Assembly (NCBI GenBank): GCA_022457155.1
Contig: JAJGOT010000217.1
Coordinates: 1,183,001 to 1,247,000 of the forward strand
Direction of reading: 5' to 3'
From: Cladopsammia gracilis
Taxonomy: Eukaryota; Cnidaria; Anthozoa; Scleractinia; Dendrophylliidae
Length of the DNA: 64,000 nt
Positions 24,227-34,701 of this stretch are shown piece after piece. Position numbers and translations under genes: made by a program. Below the pieces are notes generated by a model that was given only the letters and a program-made list of their open reading frames with translations, had not been told where the DNA came from and did not search any database. The stretch's first letter is position 1. Each line of letters begins with the position of its first letter.

Positions 24227-27200
24227 TTGTGCAACATATATGCCCCCAACGATCTACAACAACAATTAGCCTTTTTGAACAATCTGAATAACTTTTTGAT
24301 AACAAATTTGGACATTGGTAATCTTATTGTTGGTGGAGATTGGAATGTTACTCTGGAAGCTGTTGACAAAAAAGGTGGGTCCCAGTGGAAACCCACCTCA
24401 TACCGCAATCAACTCATTTCTATGATGAAAGAATTTTCACTGATTGATGTCTATAGAAATCTTAATCCAAGTAAGCTTTGTTTCACCTACGATTCCAAAG
24501 CTTTAAAGCTCTCTTCTCGTATTGATTTTTTTCTCGTATCACAACCCCTTGTAGATCGAGTTTCTCATTTGGACACTTTAGTTTCCATCGCGCCTGATCA
24601 CAAAGCAATTAGAGTCCAATTGCAACTGGAAAGTAACAATACAGGGCCTGGGCTATGGACATTTAATAATTCATTGTTAGAAGACGAAATTTATGTTAAA
24701 TTGATCACTGACAGCTACGCTGTCATCCAAAAGAAATACTCAGGAGTCGAAGACAAAAGGCTGAAATGGGAACTCATTAAGATGGAAATACGTGGCATTA
24801 CTATTCCTTTCTCTAAAAATAAAGCTAAACAGTTACACCAAAAAGAAAGGGACATTCAAAATAGACTACAAGTGCTTGACAGAGTCATTTCTAACAGTCC
24901 TAATACAGACTGTATTAAGAATGAAATAAACGAATATATTAATTTAAAAGAAGAAATCGATCTTATTTATCAAAAGAACGGTAAAGGTAGTATTATACGT
25001 TCCAAATGTAAATGGATTGAACGAGGTGAAAAGCCGACCGCTTTCTTTTTCAACCTAGAGAAAAGGAATTATAATCGTAAGTCAATTAAAAAGCTGGAGG
25101 GAGCAGAAGGTACAACCTTGACTAATGAGGACGAAATATTAAAAGAAATTGAAACTTTTTATAAACAATTGTATACATCCGAATTAGACGAAAATGACTC
25201 ATTCGATTTGTTTGTACAAGGTCTAAAAACTCCTAAACTCCAAGACCAACAGAGAAATGAATTAGAAGGCGAAATTACACTGGCGGAGTGCAAAGTAGTA
25301 CTGCGGACTTTCAGTAACGGGAAATCACCAGGCGAGGACGGCTTTACATGGGAGTTTTACAATTGTTTCTTTGATCTACTAGGACAGGACTTAATAAACT
25401 GTTTCAATGAGGCATATGTGAAAGGCGAAATGTCAGTTTCGCAGAGAAGAGGTGTAATATCTCTCCTCCCAAAAGAAGACGCCGATCTCCTAAAGCTTGC
25501 AAATTGGCGTCCGATCACGTTACTAAATGTTGACTATAAAATTGCATCAAAAGTCATAGCCAGGAGACTTGAAAAGGTTTTGGTTCTCTTAATAAGCCCT
25601 GACCAAACAGGCTTTCTGAAAGGTCGATACATTGGGCAAAATATTAGATTGGTCAACGACGTAGTGGAACAAACAAAAATACAAAATATTCCAGGTATTC
25701 TTGTACAGCTTGATTTTTGTAAAGCTTTTGATACTATCGAATGGAGCTTCATTAAAAGAAGCCTCGCACTCTTTAATTTTGGAGACAGTATACAACAATG
25801 GGTCTCGACTTTCTATAATAATTCGGAGAGCGCTGTTCTTAACAATGGATTTTGCACAAATTTCTTTAAACTGTCGAGGGGAGTGAGGCAAGGTTGCCCT
25901 TTGTCCCCTTATTTATTTATCGTAGGGGCGGAAATTTTAGCGTGCAAAATCAGACAAGACAAAACAATAAAAGGAATAACAGTCTTTCAAAAAGAGCTAA
26001 AATTAAGCCAGTTTGCCGACGATACAACTCTTCTATGCAATGATTGTAATTCGGTCAATCGAGCTATCACGGTTCTCAATTCCTTTGGAAATCTATCTGG
26101 CCTTAAGCTAAATCCGTCAAAAACCAAAGCGCTTTGGTTAGGATCATTAAGAAATCGCAAGGATAAACCATTTAACTTTAAGTGGCCCAAAGAACCGCTT
26201 AGAGTCCTTGGAACCTATATTTCATACGATGAGAAACAAAACGAGGAATTCAATTTTAAAGGAAAGATGCATAAACTTGACACCATTCTTGGTATATGGA
26301 ACTCTAGGAACCTCACACTTTTTGGCAAGTGTCTTATAACGAAATCTCTTGGCATCTCACAGCTAGTCCACCCACTTTCAACACTCGATTTTCCAACACA
26401 ATTGGTTCAAGCTGTTAACTCGAGCATCTTTAAATTTATCTGGAAAAATCGAAGAGACAAAATCAAACGCAAAATTATGGTCCAAGACTATAACAAAGGT
26501 GGTCTACGTGCTCCAAGCATAGAGACCATGGCCAAATCACTTAAACTGGCATGGATATCCAGGTTCTTACAAAATACGCCTGTGCATGACGACGAATCAT
26601 GGAAGGTCATTCCCAATCACTTTTTCGATAAATATGGTGGCTTGAACTTCCTGTTACGTTGTAATTACGATAAGAACTTTCTTGATAAGATGTGTCTCCC
26701 TTACTTCTATAAGTTGATATTAATACATTTCTTAGAACTTAAAGTTTCTTACAATACGCAGTTTAGCCGGTTTGTATTATTCAATAATAAAGATATTTTA
26801 ATTGGCGGCCGTTCGTTCTTTTACAGAAGTTGGATGAATAAAAATATCTTCCTTGTTCAAGATCTTTTAGGGGATGATGGTAAGGTTCTTTCTTACTCGG
26901 AATTTTTTAGGAAATTTCAACTAAAAGGTAATTTCTTACAATATATGCAAGTTGTTTCTGCGATTCCTAAGGATCTGATGGAGGACGCACGGAGATACCT
27001 CATTGATAAAACTAGTATTTTGTCCGAAAGCTCCTTCCAGCTCTCAGCGGACCTTTCATTAGATTTACTCAAAATGAAAAATAGAAATTACTATTGGCTC
27101 CTGATTAGTAAAGATCAACATGAAATAAACGCTAACATAAAATGGGAAAGAGACCTCCTACCTGACAAAATACTTGCAAGGCATCATTTCTCCCGTGTGA

Positions 27201-27643
27201 AAAATATTTGCAGAGATAATAAACTACGAGAATTCTACTTTAAACTCCTACACAGAATTGTCGTCACAAAAAGAGAACTGTTCACGTATGGTATTGCAGA
27301 AAATGCGCTTTGCCCTTACTGCAGACAAAATGATTCAATAATCCATACTTTTTGTAACTGCCACTGGACCAAGTGGTTTTTCTCAGAAGTAATCAAATGG
27401 TTCAACGTCGAAAATGCCACCTCCTTTGCGCCATCCTCAAGTGAATTAATCTTTGGTCTTAATAATGACAGAAAGAATCAAAGCTCTTCGGCAATTATTA
27501 AAAAGCTCGATTTTACTCTTTTGTTTGCTAAATATTACTTGTACATAAATAAGTTAGCTTCTAAGGATTTATCTTTGGATGAATTTAAGGCTAAAATCAG
27601 CTGGAGATACGATTTCGAAAAACCCCCTCCTTCAATTAGTTAG
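24227..27643 (+). CDS. L1-type ORF2 protein: endonuclease (partial) and reverse transcriptase
   Basis: Residues 1-135 are the C-terminal half of an APE-type endonuclease: GGDWN near 37, SRIDFFLVS near 99 and the DHKAI catalytic His box near 120. The N-terminal catalytic part is missing through 5' truncation, so the ATG here is fortuitous. The reverse transcriptase follows, with LDFCKAFDTIEW (motif A), GVRQGCPLSPYLF (motif B), QFADDTTLL (motif C, around 596) and LNPSKTKALWLG. The C-terminal region has a CPYCRQNDSIIHTFCNC zinc-knuckle-like cluster typical of L1/Tx1 ORF2. No internal stop breaks 1138 codons. Retrotransposition by this copy is not expected because the endonuclease is incomplete. 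Confidence 0.92.
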   Translation: MCNIYAPNDLQQQLAFLNNLNNFLITNLDIGNLIVGGDWNVTLEAVDKKGGSQWKPTSYRNQLISMMKEFSLIDVYRNLNPSKLCFTYDSKALKLSSRIDFFLVSQPLVDRVSHLDTLVSIAPDHKAIRVQLQLESNNTGPGLWTFNNSLLEDEIYVKLITDSYAVIQKKYSGVEDKRLKWELIKMEIRGITIPFSKNKAKQLHQKERDIQNRLQVLDRVISNSPNTDCIKNEINEYINLKEEIDLIYQKNGKGSIIRSKCKWIERGEKPTAFFFNLEKRNYNRKSIKKLEGAEGTTLTNEDEILKEIETFYKQLYTSELDENDSFDLFVQGLKTPKLQDQQRNELEGEITLAECKVVLRTFSNGKSPGEDGFTWEFYNCFFDLLGQDLINCFNEAYVKGEMSVSQRRGVISLLPKEDADLLKLANWRPITLLNVDYKIASKVIARRLEKVLVLLISPDQTGFLKGRYIGQNIRLVNDVVEQTKIQNIPGILVQLDFCKAFDTIEWSFIKRSLALFNFGDSIQQWVSTFYNNSESAVLNNGFCTNFFKLSRGVRQGCPLSPYLFIVGAEILACKIRQDKTIKGITVFQKELKLSQFADDTTLLCNDCNSVNRAITVLNSFGNLSGLKLNPSKTKALWLGSLRNRKDKPFNFKWPKEPLRVLGTYISYDEKQNEEFNFKGKMHKLDTILGIWNSRNLTLFGKCLITKSLGISQLVHPLSTLDFPTQLVQAVNSSIFKFIWKNRRDKIKRKIMVQDYNKGGLRAPSIETMAKSLKLAWISRFLQNTPVHDDESWKVIPNHFFDKYGGLNFLLRCNYDKNFLDKMCLPYFYKLILIHFLELKVSYNTQFSRFVLFNNKDILIGGRSFFYRSWMNKNIFLVQDLLGDDGKVLSYSEFFRKFQLKGNFLQYMQVVSAIPKDLMEDARRYLIDKTSILSESSFQLSADLSLDLLKMKNRNYYWLLISKDQHEINANIKWERDLLPDKILARHHFSRVKNICRDNKLREFYFKLLHRIVVTKRELFTYGIAENALCPYCRQNDSIIHTFCNCHWTKWFFSEVIKWFNVENATSFAPSSSELIFGLNNDRKNQSSSAIIKKLDFTLLFAKYYLYINKLASKDLSLDEFKAKISWRYDFEKPPPSIS

Positions 27644-27869
27644 AAGTATCTATCTTACCAGAATAATCTGTTAATTAGCAGGTCTATCGTTATTGTGCGT
27701 ATTGCTACAACTGCTGTACTATTCTTTCTCTTTTTATGTAATTTTGATTCAATCTCTAATTTCGGTATATGCTTTCTTTTAGTTTTAAACTTTGTAACTG
27801 TAATATATATATGTATATAAGTTTTGTCAATAAACTTTATGTATTCTGAAGAATAAAAAAAAAAAAAAA
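24229..27869 (+). mobile_element. Young 5'-truncated L1-type (L1/Tx1-like) retrotransposon
   Basis: The body is flanked by an exact 15-bp duplication AACTTAAAATAGTTT (24214-24228 and 27870-27884). It ends with an AATAAA signal and an A tail at about 27854-27869. The 5' end is truncated inside the endonuclease domain. The intact 1138-codon frame, clean duplication and pure A tail indicate a recent insertion. Confidence 0.92.
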
Positions 27870-28096
27870 AACTTAAAATAGTTTTAACTGAATTGAATTT
27901 TACTTGCTAATGATATAATAACAAAAATATAACTAAATCACATTTGTAAAACATAATTTCGTTTGTTTTTATAGCGACAGAAAAGGTAACCGGAACTCAT
28001 TAAAGTCGGTGCGTAAATAGCCACGAAAGGACGAACAATTATTTCCACAAATTACTTGACTGCTTTCAACGTATAAGTTGGCACCATGAAAGTTTT

Positions 28097-28870
28097 GCTC
28101 GCAGGGTATATTTTTTTAAATATTCTAGGAACTTCTAGATATTTATTCTTAAAATAATTATAAAAAATTAATGATATGAGACTTCCTTCAGATAATGAGG
28201 TTGAGATTTAATTGGCACATCTCGTCTCCAAAGTTGACACCAGTTTTCCTTTCTCTGAAAATCAGCTGTCAAAAAGTGCTTTTGGAGATATTATAAATTA
28301 AGCATAGGAAACCTTAGCTTCCCTAGCTATCATGGCTTTTGCATCACCTTAAATATTTTACATAGTTTTTACATTTTACATTCTTGTCCGCGAGCAATAA
28401 AAGTAAATAAAATACATCGTACTTTTCATTTTCATCCAAGTGAAGCTGTATGGATTGGTTGAGGTCAGTGACTTAACCAAATTCTGCCTCCCTGATCTCA
28501 GTGTCACACCCTGGCTTTGTAAATTCAAATGGCAACATTTCACAAACTAAGTAGGCCGGATAAGTGATTGATTCAACTTGCTTCCGCTAATGTTTTTCGC
28601 TCTCTGATGGCGGTACGATCGGTCAAACCATCTGTAGATACAAGACATTGTATTACCAAAACTAATTAAACCCCCTCGGTTCCAAATTTATTCCTAATAA
28701 AATTTTACTAGGCAAACAATTGTCCCACACTTTGTTGCAATTATCCTAAATTTAAAAATGCCAATTAGTAAAAGGAACTAGCGTTTATTATTCGTGGCCT
28801 ATAAATAAATGTGTATTGTATTAAACACGCCACAGTAGATACATCGCTTAAAGCCGTCCTAGTAGTTTAA
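28097..28870 (+). repeat. Duplicated GPCR upstream block, copy B
   Basis: Matches 54614-55385 closely in the same orientation, including the segment just before the receptor start. Part of it is also related to 19100-19600 and 55610-56330. At 54614 the receptor itself is missing. The shared segment probably carries the promoter of this receptor family. Confidence 0.75.
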
Positions 28871-28872
28871 AA

Positions 28873-29749
28873 ATGAACTGGTACTGGATTCTTGGATGGA
28901 TCCCATCATTTTTCGCCATCTTTGGAAACAGCTTCATTATTTACCTCATTTGTAGTAATCGCAAACTCAGAACCGTTCCGAACTGCTTCATCATTCTGTC
29001 GCTTGCATTGGCAGACCTCGGAGTGGGAGCTTGTTACTTCCCGGCTCATTTTATTTGCAATTTTAGTCCATCAACCTGCTTTCGCAGCGTGGCAGATGAC
29101 ATTGCTGTGTTAATGATTTATTCTTCGACTACCAACCTATGTACAATGGCTCTCGACCGCTATATGGCTACTGTACTGACTGTAAAGCCACTCACTTATA
29201 CAACTTTCATGACAATAAGACGTGCTTTGTACTTAATAGCATTTTCGTGGCTCATTCCGCTAATGGCTTACTTTGTTCCCGCTCTTTGCACAAGTCTTCA
29301 CGGATGCAGCATTAACCGAAGAGTCACTGTCGTCATCTGGACGACCATGTTTGAATTTATTCCTTGTGTCGTACTCCTACTTGTTGCAGTGAAAATAGCA
29401 GCAACAGTAAGAAAACATCATCAACAACTCACGAGGTTAGATTCTCAACTACGATATAATGAACCGAGTCACAAGGGTCACAGAATACCCACAATGTCGA
29501 CAGCCCGCGTTATCGTAATAGTAGTGACTATTTTTCTCGTGTCCTATTCAGTTGAAGTTTATAGCTCGCTTTGCTGCTTTACTGAGTTGTGCTAAATCAC
29601 TGATGATCTCTTCCATGTAGTGTTTTTTCTTGTAGTGACGAACTCAGCCGGAAACCCAATTGCTTATGTCTTGTTTAAACGTGACATTCAAAGGGAGCTT
29701 AAGTGCGTATTTTGGAAGACGAATTTGAGTGTTGCCACTACAAAAGTAT
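28873..29749 (+). pseudogene. Second class A GPCR, broken before TM7
   Basis: Closely related to the receptor at 17475-18359 (most residues identical through TM1-TM6, including GN, ALADL and DRY). The frame stops at 29593-29595, where a lysine codon of the paralogue is replaced by TAA. Downstream the same frame stays open to 29749 and still encodes the TM7 NSAGNPIAY block and tail. There is a 6-bp insertion just after DRY (ATVLTV instead of AIV) and a 3-bp insertion before TM2. Loss of TM7 should abolish signalling, so it is a recent pseudogene unless the stop is a sequencing error. Confidence 0.85.
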
Positions 29750-30119
29750 AATTCCATATAGTATGAACCTTGGTGACAATAAAATACTCCATTTATCTTC
29801 ATCAGTTTACATTTTTTAGCTTTTCAAGAAACTAAAGCAACTCGCGCAGTATGTTAACGATCTTAACCCTATGCTTCTTATCACCGATATTGGCCAACAA
29901 GGCAAAAAATACAAACAAACATGGTTTTTGTCGTTGCTTTGAAAATTATTACTTGCTTCCTATTATCGAGACCTTTTAAATTATTTTTTAATTTGCACTT
30001 GAACGATACTTGCGGCTGAAAAGCAAATGTTGATCTCAAAAGGATTTCCTTGACCAGTTAAGAAGCATTAAACCGCCAGTAACTAGTTACTTTCGATTAA
30101 ATTTCTTTATTTCTGTATA

Positions 30120-30738
30120 CACCTAATTGAAATAACGTTGTCATAGAAAAATGAAAAATGAAAAAAGCCAAATACGAATTAATTAGCTTAATCATCACAG
30201 CGACACGCAGGCGTTTCAACTTTTACCTGGGTAAATTCAAAATAACAATAGCCGCGGCACGATTAAGCGTGCAGCGGCTATTGTTATTTGTAAAAGTTGA
30301 AATCATATGGTAACCGTCGGTAACTTCTCGATATATCAACAACGAAATGAAACACAACAATACCTCGTTCTTTTTATCCATTGTTACGTTAATTTTTTCT
30401 TTTGTGTTGAATCGTTTTATGGAGTATTCATAGACTGCTAAGCCATTGTTGTTGATATATCGAGAAAGTGCCGTAATAACCGTCCATGTTGGAAATATGT
30501 CAGTGCTACCCAGTTGATATCATTCCCTGAGAATAACTGTTACATGCGCACACTTGCAATACGAAAAAGGAAAAGTGCAATAACCTGTTCTTTAACATAG
30601 TTCTTGTACATGCTTTGAGAATTATTAAAATCCGACGAGAATGGTGAGTTGCATGTCTATTTAATTCCTATTGGCCTTTTATCATTTTTCGTTTTTACAT
30701 TTTTCATTTTTCTATGATAACGTTATTGAAATTAGGTG
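30120..30738. mobile_element. ~620-bp MITE with CACCTAATT ends
   Basis: CACCTAATTGAAATAACGTT at 30120 is inverted with one or two differences at the right end (30738), and homology extends ~45 bp inward. A second inverted pair (around 30320 and 30455) and a short hairpin near 30240-30290 lie inside. It interrupts the foldback arm that is intact at 18662, just before the Polinton. Confidence 0.65.
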
Positions 30739-30765
30739 TGCGTTCCATTAAATAAAATATATATT

Positions 30766-30771
30766 TTTTTA
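30766..30771. other. Polinton target site duplication, left
   Basis: TTTTTA immediately left of the terminal repeat; the same six bases follow the right end. Six-base duplications are the rule for Polintons. Confidence 0.9.
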
Positions 30772-30899
30772 AGTAGTTATAATAGGGACTCTGGGGCACT
30801 TTTCCATTTTCAGTGTGTTTTATCGTTAATTTAACGTTCATCGTATAATTATAGACGATTCACCTATAATTATTCACTATAGGGTACTTTTCAAGATCT
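30772..30899. repeat. Polinton terminal inverted repeat, left
   Basis: 128 bp, identical in reverse complement to 53175-53302. It contains internal ATAATTATAG/CTATAATTAT inverted words and CAGTGTGTTTTATCG. Polymerase coding ends only 25 bp inside it. Confidence 0.93.
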
Positions 30900-30924
30900 T
30901 TCAATTTTAGTGTGTTTTATCGAT

Positions 30925-31926
30925 TCAATATCCGTATGGAAATGTTTCGATTCCTGATTCAGTTTTTACCATACATCGTTTATCGTAACACATTCTAAAG
31001 TCTTTTTCCTGATACTTATTTTCAATCTGTTTTGTTAAGGAATTTCGAGTTATCGCTTGTTCGTTTACGGTTGTTATACGTTTCTTTTCCCCTTCGATGA
31101 TCTGTTTCATCGTTGTATGATTAATATATTGACTATTTTCGTGATTCAGTCTGAAACCTTTTACCTTACATACCATTTTCCCATCACTTGTTGTGTAACC
31201 GTATGATTTTGGCCCAGAACCACACCAATCTGTAATATAATGTCCGTTTAACTCATCGGTTAGATCACCGAGACTATCACCTGTTTCGATTCGCTGACCC
31301 CCCTCACGATCGATATACCAACAACTATCGGTATCAAAACCAAGAACCTGATCACCGAGTTTGTCTAACACACGATACAACATCAATCTAGCGTGACTGG
31401 TTGTGAAGGCAGCAATATATATGTTTGTGATATAACTATTATCAACAAAATGGTCTTTCAAGTTGTAAGTCATTTCAACCATCTCTTCGTTTATAAATTG
31501 AATGTTCAGATTTTCTACGGATTCATTTAACAAAATCTTGTAAAATTCATCTAGTTCAGTGACGTACTCTGTCTGATTGAAGTTATTTCGTTGACCAAAC
31601 TTTCCCCATAAACTATTTAAACATAGTTTTGCGATTGCTCTCATTCCAGGATTGTACTTAATTTCACCAAGTTCAATTCCTAACTTTGATTTTACAATAG
31701 CCTTGTACTCATCAACGGATCTGTAAGTACAACCTTCCCCAGTCTTCAACTCACTACTCTCCATCTTGATTTTTAAGAATTTTCTTACATAATCTTCGAA
31801 AAGAAAATCTATTCTATCAGGGAAATGCCACACCTCATATATGTTTAGTACCTTATACCCTTTCCGAATCGACCTATTCAACTCGATCATTTGTGCACCA
31901 TGTTCCGATGAATGATCGTTCATCAT
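30925..31926 (-). CDS. PolB: Protein-primed DNA polymerase B, C-terminal part
   Basis: Carries the polymerase palm after motif A: LCLNSLWGKFGQ (motif B) and GFDTDSCWYI (motif C, the catalytic DTDS), then the thumb region. Polinton PolB copies the element from protein-primed ends. This frame overlaps the preceding frame (31874-34244) by 53 bp. The shared bases near 31880-31900 show that a one-base shift separates the two parts within one polymerase domain, between motifs A and B. The ATG at 31926 is therefore not the gene start. The gene ends 25 bp from the terminal repeat, as is usual in Polintons. Confidence 0.9.
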   Translation of the reverse strand: MMNDHSSEHGAQMIELNRSIRKGYKVLNIYEVWHFPDRIDFLFEDYVRKFLKIKMESSELKTGEGCTYRSVDEYKAIVKSKLGIELGEIKYNPGMRAIAKLCLNSLWGKFGQRNNFNQTEYVTELDEFYKILLNESVENLNIQFINEEMVEMTYNLKDHFVDNSYITNIYIAAFTTSHARLMLYRVLDKLGDQVLGFDTDSCWYIDREGGQRIETGDSLGDLTDELNGHYITDWCGSGPKSYGYTTSDGKMVCKVKGFRLNHENSQYINHTTMKQIIEGEKKRITTVNEQAITRNSLTKQIENKYQEKDFRMCYDKRCMVKTESGIETFPYGY

Positions 31927-34244
31927 CTGTATGTGTACATTCCTGAATCTTATTTTCAGCGCATGTTCTACAGAGTGGAAATAACAACTTTTCAGCCTTA
32001 TCGCATCTTATTTTTACCGGTAACACAGGATGATAAAGACCTCTTGGTGGTAAAACTTTACATTTCACAAAACCAAACCATTTATCATCGTACTCCTGAG
32101 GTGGGTCGAATATCTTTGTTGGATGATATATTGGATATTTTTTATAGAATTGAACTGTTGGGTATAAACTAACAAAGTCGACATATCTTCCTTTCTCGTC
32201 TTTTTTGAAGTTGTGGGTCAGTTTTGTTACATTTGTTCGACCACCGAAAAATGCGTCCCTAGGATTAAGAGGCCCAACAAATTCTCGATTCCATTCCTTT
32301 TTACGAAACGAACGAAATTTACTTAACTTTTTATCTTTTTCCAGTTCACATTCATAAACCTCAACCAGTTCATACCCGGCAGCTCTAATCTTATTGTTTT
32401 TCTCTTCAGTCCTCTTTCTAAGAGTTAACATATCCATCTGATTTTTTGTGTTTATTGTCTCACTAGAATAACACTTCTTACATCCGTGCCAAAAACAACC
32501 TTGATATTCATAGGCAGTATTCCCACAAAACCCATCGACTTTTCCGATTCCTGGTAAAGTCTCTTCACCGCCATTTAGAGCGTGTTTTATATTAACACCA
32601 TCTCTCTGAGAAATCCAATCTAACCAAGCGATACTGGATCGGCTATATGTCTCTCCACGAGTAGTTTCCTTTACAACACTGATCATACTTTTAGGCATAT
32701 AGTTACTTCTGTACACAGTCATACATACAGATGCGATGGTTATATATAGAAGAGGGTCGATGTTTTCTAATTCGATAAAGTATTCTCGAAACATTAACAT
32801 ACTTCTTCGGAGGATATCAACATCACTTCTACAGTACTCTCTCAGCTCCTTCTTCATGTCAAACACATAGTTTTCATCAATTCGTTGTCGGTACCATAGT
32901 AAGAATTCCTTTCTCGCTGAAGAACTCATCTGATCATAACCATAGTGTTTCTTACTTGGAATCGGTCCTACATAGTTTCGGTGACACTTTTTATTGAAAT
33001 AATGTGGAAAATACCCTTTTTTCAACTCTTTCAAACCAAATGTCTTTGGGAATGCTGATAACGGACCAGGATTATGGTTGATAGAATCAACAAATCTAAC
33101 ACCACCAGCCTCCATATACATAATCTTTGTCCCGTTGTAAATAACATAAGGTTTCACTCCGTTCTCTATACACCAATTTCGAATAAACTGAGCATCGTAA
33201 CTCTTTGAATTGTGAGCTATGAAGGTAAACTTTTTATGCCTATCCTCCTCAAAAATAAATCTACAAAATTCATCGATGGTTTCAAATGTATCTATATTTC
33301 CATGAAAATCTTGACAATCGATCCAATTGACCTCATGAACACCGGTCTCCTGAGTTGCCTCAAAATCATAGAAAATGTATTTATCGGTTCTTGTCTGACA
33401 AGAATAACACGGATCCGCATCTGGATTTTCATCACATTTAATAATATTATTTGTACAGTTTCCACCCTTACATCTTGTTTGTTTCACGTAACATTTATGT
33501 TCATTCATATTGCAGTACCCCTTACAATTCGTACACTTCGAATATCCACATATATGGGTCTTTAGGTTATGAATCGTACCGTCTAAATCTTCTGAAGTTA
33601 TAATTATACGCTCACATTTCAGACATTTACCTACATTTTCGCACACAATGTCGCTTGATCCCCAAGAGGATCGGTCCCGCTTATGTTCCTCAAAACACTC
33701 TACACCAAAGAAAGACCTATTACAATCACCACATATAATCTCTTCACCAGAACATTTTTTCCCATCAGGATAGTACTTGAAACAGGCTATACACTTTGCA
33801 GGGCACTTATGACGATCGCGATGTGTATAAGACTTTTTGCAGGTGTGACAATAATAATCTTTCCCTAGGAACGCAGGCATGCTGGTAATTACGTCAAAGT
33901 GGTTATTGTTTTTGTAAAGGTATATCATCTGGTCATAATGCGCATTAGGGTTTTCCTCCTTTTCAGAAGATGTGTAAATCAGCTCATTGAACTGATCACC
34001 GTCTACAATGTTTATCTGTACCTGTAGGTGTTTCGCAAATTTCTCTACATCTTTGAGGGTCGAACCGTATTGATTTATTTCAGCTCCAGCTTCCCTATGA
34101 AGTTTTAGAGCTTCTTCTTTCTGTAACCTTCTCGACTTATTAAACCCGTCCTTTAGCTGAGTTTTTGTCCATTTTTCTTTATTTATGTTTGCGCGAGCCG
34201 TCACTATCGCTCTTGCAAGACAGATCGTATCATTATTATTTTGC
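31874..34244 (-). CDS. PolB: Protein-primed DNA polymerase B, exonuclease and motif A part
   Basis: N-terminal region with several Cys-rich zinc-binding clusters (residues about 115-275). The 3'-5' exonuclease follows: YDFEAT (Exo I), FIAHNSKSYDAQF (Exo II) and YCRSDVDIL (Exo III). Then comes polymerase motif A, DFVSLYPTVQ. The first ATG is 34204, but conserved polymerase coding begins upstream, at about 34244. It stops at 31874 through a frame change near 31880-31900. The N-terminal extension of the same protein lies beyond a 457-bp gap, at 34698-35675. Confidence 0.9.
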
Positions 34245-34701
34245 CTTCACTACACAACCGAACACACTCACAAGTTGAGGCATGGGCGCGTTGGTCAGCC
34301 AGGCCCAAGATATATTTTAATTGCAACAACAATCTTACAACAAAGTGGTTAAGAGATACATCAAATAACGTCCTACATGCGCCAAAGCCGGACACGTAAA
34401 CCCCAAAAAACCCCTTGTTAGGAAAAATAGGGACCGTGTACCCCCGACCAAATGCAGAGGCGCTACCTTCGGGGTTTTAAGGTTGATCTAAAAACAAATC
34501 ATATGACGCTAATTACACAATAAAAATAAACCTAAAGAGAAAGTGCTAGTGGCAAGGCTGACCGTAGAATGTCACAAGTTTCTCAACCGTCTCTTTACAA
34601 ACATACTACCCATGATCCCAAGCGTACTACGCTCGCACCCAGTTCTCTGTTTCGTGTCGGCAAAATATTAATTTATGTCAATACCGATTATCACAAATTA
34701 C
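34245..34701 (-). other. Interruption of PolB: intron-like or inserted segment
   Basis: No coding frame is supported in these 457 bp. On the minus strand the segment begins GTAATTTG (34701) and ends GAAG (34245). Using these GT and AG bases joins the two PolB parts in frame at a conserved position. There are no clear terminal repeats. A six-base ATTTTG is shared by both borders (34238-34243 and 34702-34707), so a small insertion is the alternative, but removing it at those bases would not keep the frame. Confidence 0.55.

Noticed and set aside
33212..33565. Plus-strand 117-residue frame in the polymerase region
   Set aside because: Antisense to the exonuclease domain of PolB; no independent support.
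34204..34395. 63-residue minus-strand frame upstream of the PolB exonuclease part
   Set aside because: It lies mainly in the intron-like interruption and shares no family features.
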